From Trogon surrucura (Eukaryota > Chordata > Aves > Trogoniformes > Trogonidae), in the NCBI GenBank assembly GCA_020746105.1, contig CM036617.1:164246912-164310911 (forward strand): a stretch of 64,000 bases of DNA, read 5' to 3'. Below, piece by piece: positions 25,326 through 38,127 of the stretch. The notes beneath the pieces were generated by a model. It saw nothing but the letters and a program-made list of their open reading frames with translations, was not told the origin of the DNA and made no database searches. The position numbers and the translations under genes are program-made. The first letter of the stretch is position 1, and each line of letters opens with the position of its first letter.

Positions 25326-28300
25326 TACAGCCTGACCTTTCTGCAGTGGGAGAGCACCAGTTTTCCAAAGCAGAAATCTGGTCAGCACTCAGGGCCAGAT
25401 CCTCGAAAGCATTCCCCAGGGCAGCTGCAGCCCACCAGCTTTGGACAGTCATGCTCTTCACTAAGGTTGCCTGCTTTCAAAAAAACGCTGAGCCTAGTAT
25501 TTTTGAGGCTGGCCTGAACCAAGCTGCAGCTACCCTGTGATCCCCAAGGGTGGGTATGTGTGTGGGGGGCTTTAGGTTTCATCTAGCAGGGTTGGTCCAG
25601 CTGGCCCAGTGCCCTGGACTTCACCAGACAGCTGTACAGACACAAGCTGGGACTACTGTTGCTCAACTAGGGGCTTATTATTATTTTAGGAGGAAGCCCT
25701 CATGCTGAGGACAAGGTTTCATCCCCCTCTTCTACTGACCTTCTTCTCCAAAGCTAAACGATGCTTCCCTTTGTCCCCCATTCCCATGTGCCAAAACATG
25801 GGGTGTGATAGCTTCTCAGCATTAGTCATGGCTCTTTGGGAAGATAAAATCTTCTGCAAGGCATCTCCTTCACACGACAGCTATCAGCCTTATAGATATG
25901 GCAGCCCACCTTCTAGCTTTCCTTCCAAATCCCTTTATATGCCCAAGAGGCCAGAGAGCTTTGGGAGCAGATGGTTGGAGATATCTGACAGCTGCTCCTC
26001 CAGCATCCCATGCCCCTGTGCAGCTGCATCTGGCCTAACCAAGTGATTGCAGCAACCTGGTCTGCCTCTCCCACCAGCCAAGAGTTTGACAACCCTCAAG
26101 CCACCCCTTCCAGCCCCATTGCATTGAGTGAATCAGTCCCAGCACAAATCCTGAACTTGTACAGACCATAATACCTGCAGTGCCCAGGAGCAACAGGCTT
26201 GCTGTTCCCAAAGGACAGCATTGCCCCAAAGCAAGTATGGCTGCTCTCAGTTCCTATCCTCTTGCCCTCTTGCCCCTTTGTAAATCCTTTAACAGCTTGC
26301 AATACCTAAAGTTTCTCTCAGTGCAGGCTATTGGAAGCTTGAAGGTCAAGGAGGTGTTTTTCATGAAGCCTCAACCTGATGGACATTCCACAACAAAAGA
26401 AGAGGGGAAGGCTGGTGTTCAGTGAGACCAGATCCCTCTGGAACCGCATCCTGCGCTGCCAGAGGACTGCCCCAGACGTCTGGAAATGACCATCAGTACT
26501 GGGCTCTCTGCTCCTTTCTCTCTGATTCAGCTTGAGGGCTGTGCTTGGAGGGTCAGACAAACTCACTGGCCTCAGTAGTGCTTCTTGGAGAGTCCTGCCT
26601 GGGCCCAGGAAGGTCAACACGCTCCCTTGCACTGGGGGTCCCTGCAGACAAGCAATAATCCTGAGGCAGAGGTACGGTGAGCTGGTGGCACAGGACATGT
26701 GGCTAGGAGGCCCAGTGCCAGTCGGGGGGGGCTTAGCCTCATTGCCCAGTAAGAGATAGTGTTGGCTCTGGTGTGACAGCTAGCGAGCAAGAGGAGATGG
26801 GAGCACAGCAGCAGCAGAGGTCCTGCATGACCTCCCATCTCCTCCCCACGGGCTGTGTCACAAGGATGCCACATGGCTCATTCTACATGGAGGTTGTACT
26901 GAGGCTCAGTAGAGTGTGTTTCAGCCAGAGAGATTGCTGGGAGGTGCCAGGTGCCATCTGTGGTTTCCCAGCCATACGTGGGGTCCGTGCAGGGCTGGAG
27001 GAAGAAGAAAGTGAATAGCAATGAAGTGATGGAGAGTTTGAAGGAAAGCCAACTGAGACACTCTGAGAAACAAAGCAAGTCGTAAAATCCTGGAGAAAAA
27101 CAGCGCTCTGCACCCAGCCAGTCCCACTCCTACAGCTGCCAAGAAGGCATCTTTGGCTCAGAGGCAGGCAGTCATAAATGCAGAGAGAAATTTCACAGGG
27201 AAAAAAGGTTTTACCTGTTGAGCAAGTTCAGGAGTACCTTCGCCCACCAGCTGGGAGTGTTGAGCACAGTGGGGAGGTGAGGCGGGCAGTTCTCCTACCT
27301 CAGCCTTCAGCACAGCAGAAGGAGGAAGAGGAGAGAGGGGGAGCAGCAGCCCTGTTTCCTCTGTGGCATCCAAGCCAAGAGACTGACTGAGCCATCTGGA
27401 GAGGGGATCAACCCCTAGGGAAGGTGCGGTGGGTGCCTGGACCAAGTGGGGTAACTTCTTATCACCGGTGGTGAGCCACCTAGGGAAGGCTGAGTGCCTT
27501 TGCAGGTTTTGGCAGGCTGCTTGTGTTTTTGGCCACCGTCCTTGGACTCAAACTTTCAGGGCTGGAGAAGCAGTCCTGTCCACTTGTGGACAGCTGCCCT
27601 GCCCCCACCAGCTGTGATGGGTCCTTCTCCCAGCCACTGCTTTGCCTCCTGTGCTGCTCATCCCCACTCGTGGGCACAGGTCCTCCTCCTCTTGCTCAGC
27701 AGGTAAAACCTTCTCTGCCTATGAGGCTGAGCTCGCACCCCCAGGGCAGCCAAATAAAACACCACGTGGAGTAAGGACCTTTTCTGCTCTCTGCTTTTTT
27801 TCCTTCTCTTCCCCCCAAATAAACAGACCACCACAGAGACAAATGCCTTTGTTTCCAAAGTGGGAAAGACTGTCAGAATGGCATGTCTCCCTGCATCTCA
27901 TCAGGGGTTAGATAAGTCCCTGAGAGCCACGGGGAGCCCTGCCACACAGCACAAGTCCTTGCTGACAGTGCTATTGTTAAGGGGTGCATTTTGGGAGGGC
28001 TGGGGCTTTTGCCTCCTGTTTGTTTCTCTCCAGGAAAGTCACGGCTGATGCCTGCTTTCCCAGGGACACTTCCCTCCCTGACAGCTCTTATCCTGAACAG
28101 ACACCAGCTTGGCACTAGCCAAGGGGCACGCATGGGGGCCACTGTTTCTGGACCTCTCCATGTGCCACGGGTTGATGGGCACCCCATGGGGTGCCAAAAC
28201 CAAACTCTAAAGAAGTCACCTTCTCTTGGGACTGCCCAGTACCAAGCTCACTGCACTCCAACCCAACATCTGCACCCAGCAGTGGCCCTTAGGTTGCTCC

Positions 28301-29640
28301 TTCCAGGAGCTCTCAAGCAGCAGAGCCAGTGAAACAAGCCCAGGATGCTCACCCTGCCTGGGCTGGGGGACACCCTGCCCAGGAATTGGCTTAGAGCTGG
28401 GTCCTGTAAAAGGTCTGTCTTGGTCAGGGCAGGTTTACACAACAGCAGCCTCTGTAGGGACATTGTTTTCCCTCTGAGGTTACCTCCTTATCATGAGTTT
28501 GACCTGGGGACTACTCTCATTAACCCATCTTCCCTTTGAAGAGGAGGAGGTGCATTATGTCACAACCTGAATCTACCTTACTAAATTTAACCAGTGCAGA
28601 GGCCAGGAGAACCTCCCTGGTTTTCCCTGTTTGCTTTAATGGGAATGCAAATGACACGTCCCAAACGTTGTCTGCTTCTGGAGAAAATGCTCAAGGGCCC
28701 AGAGGCCAGTACCTCTCAGATGTCTAGTTTTTCTGAAGCTAATCCATCCTGCACAAGAAAACTCTTAAAGTGTAGGACCTGAGGTCATGGGCCTCCGAGG
28801 TGAGGGTGAACAGGCATGGACAAGCCTTCCAGAACCATGGGTGCAGAGGACACTACAAGAATTATCTGAGACATTGTCATCGGCCCAGGGTCTGGGACAG
28901 GAGAGGAAGTCAGACAGGTTTAGTAACCCTCTCAGGTAACTGCCATCAGTAGCTGGAGTCAAAGGGAAGTGATAAATACCCCTCTGTCCAGGAGGGAGCT
29001 TTGCAGATATCCTACTGCTGCTCCTTGATGCTTCTGTCTCGTTGTGTCCGTGGGGATGAAGACAGTACCTTCCCCCATCCTCAGGCAGTGCCTTCTACCC
29101 TCCCCTTCTGGGCTGCATTCCCTTGCTGTCACTTAATTTGCTAAAGAGAGAAGCTAAATCCATTAATGTCTTTTTTCAGCTCTGGGGAAGTCTCAGGGAT
29201 CAGCACCCTGGGGTGTAAGGGCTGAGCTTCCTGATGGTGCAGTGGCCTTTGTCCTCATGGTCTATTTGGTGAACATGCTTTGGGCTGAACAGACAGCACG
29301 GACCTGTCCCACAATATGTGCCCCACAGACTGGCTACCTATGGGGTATATAGGATACATCCAAAAATACCTGTCTGGCTGATGGGCTCTCCCTTACCATC
29401 TACGCTGTGAGAGAAGAGCAGGCTTCATGCTGCGAACATGCCATCAAACCACTGGCACATGGATGCTGCAAGTGAACATCCATCCCTCTTCCCCCAGGCT
29501 CCTGCTGTGAGGAGGTTAAGCAGAAGCTGATGTAATGTCTAATCAACCCCTTGCCTCAACTGTGACTCTACTCGCTATCAAAATGTCTCTCAACCAGTAG
29601 ACCATGGGCCAAAAATGCTTCACAAAATCCCTCAAGTTGT
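25326..29640. other. Intergenic, no recognisable gene
   Basis: Short open frames on both strands only. I see no splice-linked exons of a known family, no RNA gene and no repeat with recognisable ends. Confidence 0.5.
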
Positions 29641-30841
29641 CCCACTGTTTTGGTTTGGCCTGGCCAGATTTTGGCTGCGGGGGGGGAGCTGCAGCGTGGC
29701 TTCAGCAAGAAGCTGCTAGATGCTCCCCAAGTTTGATAGAGCCAATGCCAGATGGCTCCAAAGAGGGACCTGCCGCTGGCCAAGGCTGAGCCTATCAGTA
29801 AAGTGATAGGAGAGGAACACCTCTGTGAAAAACATATTTAAGAACGGGAAAAAGAACTGTGCCACAACAGCTGGCACAGAGATGGAGGAGTGAGAATCTG
29901 TGCAGACACCAAGGTCAGTGAAGAAGGAGGGAGGGGAGGATGAGCTCCAGGCACCGGAGCAGAGAGAGTCCCCCCGGTCTATGGTGAAGACCATGGTGAA
30001 GCGGGTTGTCCCCCTGCAGCCCATGGGCGAGGTGCAGATGTCCACCATGAGGATCACCACGTAGATGTCCACCATGTAGAGGACTCCACGCCGTGTGGGT
30101 GGATGCCTGAAGGGGGCTGTAGCCCGTGGGAAGCCCGCATCAGAGCAAGTCGCTGCCGGAACCTGTAGCCTGTAGAAGAGAGGAATGCCCACGCTGGAGC
30201 AGGTTGGCCGGTGGGACTTTTGTGACACTGTGGGGGACTTACGCTGGAGCAGTTTCCCCTGAAGGACTGCACCTCAGACTCACGAGGGGTGGGCTGCCCC
30301 TCATGAGGTGTCTCGCGTTGGGCAGTTTGTGATGAATTGCCCTTCGTGGGACGACTCACACCCGAGAAGAGAGCGTGAAGCTTGTCTCCTGTGAGAGGGA
30401 CCCCACAATGGCCCTGGGGAAGAGTGAAGAGTCCTCCCCCGGAATGAAGAAGCGGTGGAACCAACGTCGGATGAACTGACCGTAACCCCCATTCCCTGTC
30501 CCCCTGCGCTGCTTGAGTGGAGGAGGTGGAGAAACCGGGATTGATGTTAAGCCCGGGAAGAAGGGAGGGATGGGGGGAAGGTGTTCTGTTTGTTAAGATC
30601 TGTTTGCTCTTTCTCACTTCTCACTACTCCTCTTTGATTAGTTCTCTTAATAAATGTACCTAATTTCCCCAAAACTGAGTCTGTTTTGCCCGGGACAGTA
30701 AATGAGAGTGATCTCCCTGTCCTTATCTCAAACCCTGAGCCCTTGGAAATATTTTCTCCCCTTGTCTAGCAGTAAAGGGGGAGTGAGTGAGTGTCTGTGT
30801 GGGTACCTGGCGGCCGGCCAGGGTCAAACCACGACACCCAC
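29641..30841 (+). mobile_element. Solo LTR of an endogenous retrovirus with 5-bp target duplication
   Basis: The element runs from TGTTTTGGTTTGGCCTGGCC (starts 29646) to GGTCAAACCACGACA (ends 30836), giving TG...CA ends. It is flanked by the identical pentamer CCCAC at 29641-29645 and 30837-30841. Inside are a TATTTAA-type TATA element near 29834-29841, several repeats of an ACGCTGGAGCAG-containing unit, and a polyadenylation AATAAA at 30649-30654. No gag, pol or env sequence adjoins it, so it is a solo LTR left by recombination. The sequence resembles an LTR family I associate with songbirds and related birds. A 5-bp duplication suggests an ERVL-like integrase, but the class is inference. 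Confidence 0.9.
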
Positions 30842-33800
30842 AAAAAAAAGCCCCATGCACCTGGGCAAGCAGTCCGCTGACACATCAAGACCTGCACTGC
30901 CGGCCAAAGTCAGGAGTTTGCTAGTGCTCAGCGTCGATGTCTGTCGTAACAAGAACAACACTGCGATCCCATAGTACATAGTCATGTTTAGTTGGGTGCT
31001 AAGTGCATCAACATGCTCCCTTCCTTTCTCCCAAGCCACCCAGCTCTGCCAGAATGTGAACTGGACCATGGCTTTCTTCCAGAAAAATTAGATGATCCTT
31101 TGGGAAAGGCTGAGAAGCCCAACCCTCGGGCACTGGGCAGAAGAGAGAGAGAGTACATCTGTGCTGCCAGTGCTGGGGGAGTGTGAGCTTGTAATCCTTA
31201 CAAAACAGCCTGTCTTACCACCCCACCAGCTGGTCTTGTGAACCTGCCCCAGTTCTGGATCTGGAGGGAATCGAGGAGATCCCAGTTGTGGACCCTGTCC
31301 ATTGCGATGAGGTGCGGACAGGTGACACCTGGCTTGGGCTGAGCACCCAAAGCTGTCTCTTCCCAAGTGCTGCAGGCAGGAAAAGCCCAGCTTTGGCCTC
31401 GGTGGGGTGCTTCATCCTGGGGACCAGAGGAAGTCAGAGAAGCCAGAGATGAGGAAGAGCAAGCTCTTATGTGGAACATGATAATGGATGGGTATGCTTG
31501 CTGGCAGGGGTAGAGATGGCTCTACAAATGGATTCCTCAGAGAGATCTGCTCACAAAAACTCCCAAAAGAGCGACCCAGCCTCATGACATCACTGATGTG
31601 CATGTGCCCGCCAGCTCCAGAGGATGCCTGGGCCCCCTTTGCAAGGAGATAAGAACCAACACTATTGCAGGGAGTGACGCATCCCAGCGCTTCCCACTGC
31701 CTCCAAACCATGATAGCATCGGAGAGGAGTACCCTGTGCTTTCTCTCCCTAAATAGTACAAGCCTCCGGGAAGGGAGGGTATCAAGCCCTGCCAAAACAC
31801 CCTCCCATTTCAGCAGCCGATCCCAGCAGATAACAGACAGCTTACTTGCAAGAGGGTGGATGTTCCAGCTGGCTGTAGGGTGGTGGGCAGCAGCTGCCCA
31901 ACAGGGCTCAGTACTGCTTAACTGTTTGGGGCAATAAGCTAGGGATGGCACAGGCAGTTGAAACCTCTGAGGGAGTTTTGGGAGTCCCCACACAAGAAGT
32001 TTTGGGGAATCCCCAGGCTGCATGGGTTTGGGGGCCAGAAGGATGTGTTGCCTGTGGGAAATGATGACGTGTACCATCTGCAGGACCTCAAGAGAGAGCA
32101 GGAGCCTGTCTACCCAAGGCAATGCTCTTTTCTCCAGCTCCTGCTGCCTGGTGGGGCCCCACTGGCCTTTTGCCTGGCTTGGCTTCGGCTTGGCTGTGCT
32201 GATGCCTTGTGGCCTCACATGCTTTGGAGGCTCTCCAAGCACGAGCTGTGCCCCTAACGCTAGCTTGTGGGCTGGCTGCAGACAAATGTGTTTGCCAAAG
32301 CAGATGCAATGGCCCATACAGGGTACATCTCAGTGTGAAAAACCTGATGTGCTCCAAGGCTTCCTGCCGGCCTCACCTTCTGAGCTGCTCTGATGGCATG
32401 TGTGGAGACTAACGTCCCACATCCTAGGTACCACTCTGCATGCAAAAAAAAAAAGCGTGTTTTCAGGATTCTTTGTCATTCCTGCCAACAAAGACTATTC
32501 AGGGCAACCCTTTTCTTCAGGATTATCATTCCAGATTGGTTTTTACACACGTCACTTGCTGAAAAATGGCATGCAGCTGAGTTTCGGTCTCAAGGGTGTT
32601 GCAGGAGAACATTCCTGTATTCCACGGACATACTTCTAAGCACTGCCTCTTGGAAGAGCTGCAAACAGCATCTGGGTTGCTATAACATGTTCAAACAGGG
32701 CATCCACTTACAGTCTGCATATTAAGTAGAGCAAACAAACCTCTGCCCAGTGTGTCTAAAAAGCCATTTGAAGAGACAATTCAAGACAGGGAATATGCCT
32801 CAGCAGGTAATTTCTAGGCTTGAAATAGGCTTAATAAATGGCAGGTTCCTAAGACACCACAAGGACACCAGTTTGGGTATTACAGCAGTGCAGAGCTGGG
32901 GGCCACAGTCAGTCAGTAGCCTGCAGCTCTTCTGCTCCAGCACATCAGTCCCAAAACACCTGATCCTCCCACATGGAGCTGCATTTCCTTGCCCTTGACC
33001 TTCCAGCACTAACCAGTATTCCTTTTCTCTCCTGCAGTGGTGGCACTGGGCTTATGTTGCAGGCCCTCTGGAAATTATTAGCCAACGTCGAGACAAGCGG
33101 TGGCAATGCTTTCCCCTATATAGTCAGCATTTGCTGAGTTTGTAGCTCTGTTTTCGAAACATGTCATTTCTTCAAGGTTAGGTTTGAAGCCTGGCCTGCC
33201 ATGTCTGCACGTCCTGAACAACTCATGCTGCACCCCAACCCATTTTCACTCTGAATTTCCTTTCTTTCTATTTCTTCAATTCAGTTTATTTAAAGAAAAT
33301 TGGAAAATCACGCCTCTGGTCGGAAGTTGATTTCCCATTTTCTTTGAATGAGAAGAATATTATAATTTTCAATCTGCGTGGAAGAGTTGTACAAGGTGCC
33401 TAACTGTACTTTGCCTTATTCCGTTCACCTTCCAGCTCTCCCCAGTCTGCTGTCCCACTCTGGCTCAGCAGCGATTGCCCAACCTACTGCAAGGCTTTTC
33501 CTAGCCTGCATTTGCAGCTCTTGGAAATACTCTACATGCAGCAACAACTCAGTCTGAGCTGCGTCATTGCAAGCAGCCTCTCCATGTCAAAACCAAGAAC
33601 ATGCTTTCCTAAAGCACCAGGCCACCCCTCCTTGATTTGCCTTTGCTGTGCCGCCCTGGGCCAAGTGCCCTTAAACTGACAGGCAAACGGCCTGAAGCCT
33701 TCCCAACCAGTCACTGCCTGGCTGGGATTAAAGATCTGCTAACTCCACTGCTCAAGCCTCACAGTCAGGATGGTTCTTGTCCAAGTTCATCGAAGGCTTG

Positions 33801-34198
33801 GCGCTTTTTTTGCTGTGCTGGCAGTATTTTTAGCACTGTCAGGCATGGAGTCCTCACGCCTAACACACAGGCAGAGGAGCTAACCCAGATCAGTTGGTGT
33901 TTTCTTGCTGTTCTTGCATGCCAGGAGGGTGCTCGAATGGCTTGGACCAACCATCTCCACAGCCAGACATAGGCTGGTCTGTGCTGCCCATGGCCACAAT
34001 CCAGCACCTGGCTCCCTCCCTGCCCTCCTGGCCAGGGCACTGTGTCTGTTCTGCAGCTACCCTGGATGGCAAACCAGGAGCACTGCCTTCCCCAGCATCC
34101 CCTGCAAAGCCCACCAGCTCTGGCCAGGGAGGGTTTGCACCCCAGAGGCAAGATGTGGTCCCACATGATCACACAGAGGTGCAGGGGAGGAGGTAGGC
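30842..34198. other. Intergenic with an unexplained long antisense open frame
   Basis: A minus-strand open frame of 301 codons runs from 32317 to 31412 with no recognisable domain. It overlaps one copy of a diverged repeat (31645-31945), so it is probably not a host gene. Nothing else is recognised. Confidence 0.45.
31645..31945 (+). repeat. Unidentified dispersed repeat, copy 1
   Basis: It aligns by eye with 41400-41690 in galectin intron 2. Shared landmarks in the same order are ACCAACACTA/ACCAGCACTA, then TCCCAGCGCTTCCCA, GATAGCATC, CTTTCTC, a CCTCC stretch, and further on TAACTGTTTGGGG. Divergence is high and there are indels. It could be an old LTR or non-autonomous element; I cannot assign a family. 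Confidence 0.6.
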
Positions 34199-34335
34199 AG
34201 AACAGATTTAGTATGGTTTAGTGATGGACCCCACTACATTAGCAGTTAGACCTGATGATATTAACAGTCTTTTCCAACCTGAATGATTGATTCTGTGATT
34301 CTATGTTTCTACAATTCTATGATTCTATGATTTGG
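34199..34335 (+). repeat. CR1 LINE 3'-terminal fragment, + orientation
   Basis: A CAGTCTTTTCCAACCTGAATGATTG-like segment is followed by tandem ATTCTATGATTCTATGAT tail units. It is the only CR1 piece in the window whose tail points along the + strand. Short and diverged. Confidence 0.85.
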
Positions 34336-37300
34336 GGAGTTTCTCGGATCCACTTTGATGTGTGTCTAACACATCCCAGTGTCATTAGCATGAGCGGGAG
34401 TCACTCCTGCTTCCCCAAGCTGTAACTTCAGGCTCATCCAGATATTTCACCTTGTCCAGGTACACTTTGATAACATTTGCAGAATTATCTTCACCACCAG
34501 GGAACATATTTCCATACTGATTTAATGAAAGCAGAGAATCTGGAGTCAGCAGGAGCTGGAGCCTCACAGGCGGCTCCTAATCCAGGAAATTGGATGTGGT
34601 TGGAAATGTTTCAGCAAGCAAAGCTTGGGAGATGCTGCTGTGGCTCATTCTTGAAGTAGGCTTTTTGTCCACGAGATAATAAATCTGAGTTTAGTGCACC
34701 TAATCCTGAATTTAAAATACCACAGCCCACATAACACGAGGTGGCTGAACAGGTACAAAGACACTCTCTCAGTGGAAAGATGTTGCAAATCACTAAAGGA
34801 GTAATTGCAGCTGAAACAAGCTTTTGCTGGATGGAGAGCAATATATACAGGTGGACTCTGATCATGCAGTCCATGGGCTTTTCAGCCAGGCCCTTTGCCA
34901 GTCCTCTAAAGTCATGACTTGGGATGCCCCATCTATTGCTGTGTCCCTCACAAGCAGATCTGGGGAAAGATATTACCTCTTTTGCTTCAGACACTTGCCT
35001 GGCTGGGCTATTTCTTTGGCAGCTGCCAAACCACCTTGGTTAGAGCCACCCAACAGCTCAGTCCAGCAATTCAGCTCAACTCCACAACTTGCAGTAGCTC
35101 GACTCCAGCCCTCAGCATGCAGGACCAGTCTGGGTGTGCTGAAGCATCCCAGTGCCTATCAGCTAGACCAGAAGGCAGATCCTAAATCAAAGCTACTAGC
35201 AATGATGAAACTCACTCTTAGCAATCACGTTTCCCTCTTCAGCCAAAGCTGAATTAAAGCTTGGAGGCTGGAAAGGATGCAGATGTCCTTGAGGGAAGCT
35301 GGGAGCTTAAGAAATCATGCCATCTCAGCATGGAGAGATCAGCACAGGCTCTTTGGGTGTCAAGGAGAGTGCAGAAGGAAAGCTGAGGCCCTGGGAGAAG
35401 AGCTACAGTGAAGACCATGGACAGCCTTAGCTACAGATGGAGTTGTCTTGTCCCTTCTATGGGAATGACGGGTTACAGCCAGTGTCAGGGGATGAGCTCA
35501 GGCCCCAAAGGCAGCAGCAGTTCTTTGAGGGCTGCCTGGGATTGCTCACCATGCAAGGGCAATTTGCACTTTCCAAGGAGGAGTGAGCAGCTGGGGACAT
35601 TGTGCAAGGAAAGGCTAGCAAGAATCAGCAAGTCACTCCCAGGAGCCAAGCTGTCTCTGAACCATGGGCCACAGCAAATGTGCCCAGGATCAGAATCTGA
35701 GTGGGATGCCTAACTCCTATCACAGGACATGCTTAGTGGCGGTCTTTGCTGTGATTTATGGCGCTACACACATGTGCTGACTGTGAATTTGGTCTCCTCC
35801 TGTCATGGAAGTTGGTTCTTCTACAGCCACTTCTCCCAGCTTCATCCTGTCTAGGATGCACAGTATCAGTTTGCAGAACACACGTGCAGACGCAAACACC
35901 ATCTGCCTCACCCTCATAACCAGAGATGAAGCACTACTGAAGTAATATCCCACAGACGCTACTCCCTTTTCCACACCTGTCGCTCCCTCTGGCCAAGAGT
36001 TTGGCATGGCCAAGGGCACTGTTTGCAGCAACAGCATCAGGTCCAGTCACTCTCAAAAGCTTGGGCAAAGCAGATGTTTTGCTTCCCAAGTTACGATGCA
36101 GATCACTGTCTCTCTCTAAATACAAAGTAAGGATTTGTAAAGTGATGCAGGGGAGCTCACTTGGTGAGGAATAGCCTGGCTGGAAAGGTGGAGAAAAAAG
36201 GACCTATCCTGCTGCAGATTTCCCACATAGCAGGATAAGGCCGTGCCACCAAGGTCTGGTGTGATCTGTCCTGTTCTTCCTCATCTCCATCCTTTGTAGA
36301 TCAGATGGGCCAATAACCTGCTGGTACATCTCCTAGCTGGCTGACCCACTGCATGCTAATAAGGAGTGAGGTGAGAACTGCCAGCTCTAGCCAGCCTGGC
36401 TCTGTCCTTCTCAACCCACCGTGGCTTTTGCTACACCACATCCCTCCTGAAAATAATGGGCAAGAACCTCTGCATCTTCAATGTGGTAGAGAAGGTGTCA
36501 GTGCAGTTGGGGACACCACCTCTGTTTGGTGTGCCATAAGGGTGAACAGGGACCTTCCTTCCCCTGAATTTAGCCATACCTTTTGAGGACACTGATCCTG
36601 GAGCTTTAGATCTTGTCACCTCATCATGGTGGCTCCAACCCAGAGGTCGGAAGGGAGACATGTAGATGTAGTCCATGGCATACAGGCAGCAGGACACCCC
36701 ATGGCACCCTTGCCTGTGGTATTTGCCTGTTGTACTAACACCATTTAATTCAAGGCTCCTTTAGAGCCCGCAGAGGCACCTGGACTTCCATCAGACACAG
36801 ACTGCCCGAGGCAGACTCAAGCCTGAAGGCTGAATTTCTTTGATGTGAACAGCCCTTCCAGCATCTCCTCTGGGACGGTATCCCCTCCCTCCTTATCACC
36901 TGTTGCCCATGACCTGGTCTCTAATCTTAGCAGCAGCATTTGCAGGAAAGTCCCTGGACAGACGTGACTCTAAGAGCTGGTGGCTGCTGAGGCTGAGGTA
37001 GAGTGCTCAGCTGCCAGAAAAGCTGTAGGGAGCACAGAACCTATCCTTGACCTTTTAAATTGCCTCCCCCATCTCTAGCTCTAAGAAAGCAAACACCTAC
37101 ACATTTCCTTTCCTTGTCCAACATTTCTTGCAAGGGAACAGTCCTTCCTAGTCCAGCCCCTGCAACCTGCTAGATCATGGCTCCAGCAGCAGCTCATCTC
37201 CTTGGAGAGATATCTGGGGTCCTTTACAAGGGTTCAGCCTCACAAAACCTTGGATTTGAAAGGGAATAGTTTAATTACACACACATCCTGCGAAGAGGGA

Positions 37301-37516
37301 AGGTGGTTCTAGTTACTTTTTCTCCTGTTGGTATGGAGCACTTCTCCTTGTCCTGCGGAAGGGATCAGGCTCAATGGTTGAACCCTGAGGTAGGCTTCCA
37401 GAAAAGGGAAGGGGGAAGTGGGCATGTCAAAGCAGAGAAGCCCGCTTTAGCCTTTACTCTAGCCCCTCGTGATGCAGGGTGATCAGTGACCTGGCTGGAG
37501 CCTTTCTGTGCTCTCC
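34336..37516. other. Intergenic, no recognisable gene
   Basis: Only short open frames. The stretch at 37122-37276 is one copy of a second unidentified repeat pair. No RNA genes are seen. Confidence 0.5.
37122..37276 (+). repeat. Unidentified dispersed repeat, second family, copy 1
   Basis: The CATTTCTTG...GGAACAGTC...CCTAGTCCAGC stretch and the later TTCAGCCTCACAAA...TTGAAAGG...TTAATT stretch match, in order, segments at 49438-49515 and 49680-49726. Copy 2 has about 110 bp more between the two blocks. The family is unknown. Confidence 0.55.
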
Positions 37517-37915
37517 TGTTCTGGTTTCGACTAGGATAGAGCTAATTTCCCTTCTTAATAGCTGGAATAGTGTGGTTTGGATTCAGCGTGGGAACTGGTA
37601 TGAGAAGAATGTTGATAATATGCTGTTGTTTTTGATTGTTGCTACGAAATCGAGTACTTTTCAACTTCTCATGTTTTGTTAGTGTGCAGGTACACAAGGA
37701 GATGGGTGGGAGCACAACCAGGACAGCTGACCAAAACTAGCCAAAGGGCTATTCCATACTATAGGATGTCATATTCAGTATATAAACTGGGGGGAGTTGG
37801 CTGGGAAGGGCCAATCGTTGCTCAGGTATCGGTCAGCAGGTGGTGCGCAATTACATTGTTCATATTTTGTCTTTTCTTGGGTTTTATTTCTCTCTCTTTT
37901 TGTTATATTCCTTTT

Positions 37916-37946
<31 letters not shown>

Positions 37947-38127
37947 GGTGGTGGTAGTAGTATTTAGTATTGCTATTACTATATTTCATTTCAGTTTAGT
38001 TGTTAAACTGTTCTTACCTCACCCCATGAGTTTTACCTTCTTTTCAATTCTCTTCACCATCCCGGTGGGAGGGAGTGAGTAAGCGGCCCTGTGGTGCTTT
38101 GTTGCTGGCTGGGCTTATACCACAACT
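37517..38127 (+). mobile_element. Solo LTR-like element upstream of the galectin gene
   Basis: The start TGTTCTGGTTTCGACTAGG and the end GGCTTATACCACAAC correspond to an LTR family I recognise from bird genomes. A TATAAA lies at 37781-37786. The 3' part contains an expanded trinucleotide run (TAG/TGG units, about 37918-37963) where related copies carry TTA-type repeats. No adjoining retroviral genes are present. The final CA appears mutated to CT, and the flanks (TCTCC versus TTCCC) give only an imperfect duplication, so this copy is older or its edges are slightly off. Confidence 0.82.

Noticed and set aside
24789..25388. 200-codon minus-strand frame as a host gene
   Set aside because: The translation is the C-terminal part of the CR1 reverse-transcriptase ORF, so it is annotated as a LINE fragment.
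37918..37963. Valine-rich open frame from the TAG/TGG run
   Set aside because: It is a simple repeat inside an LTR, not a coding sequence.
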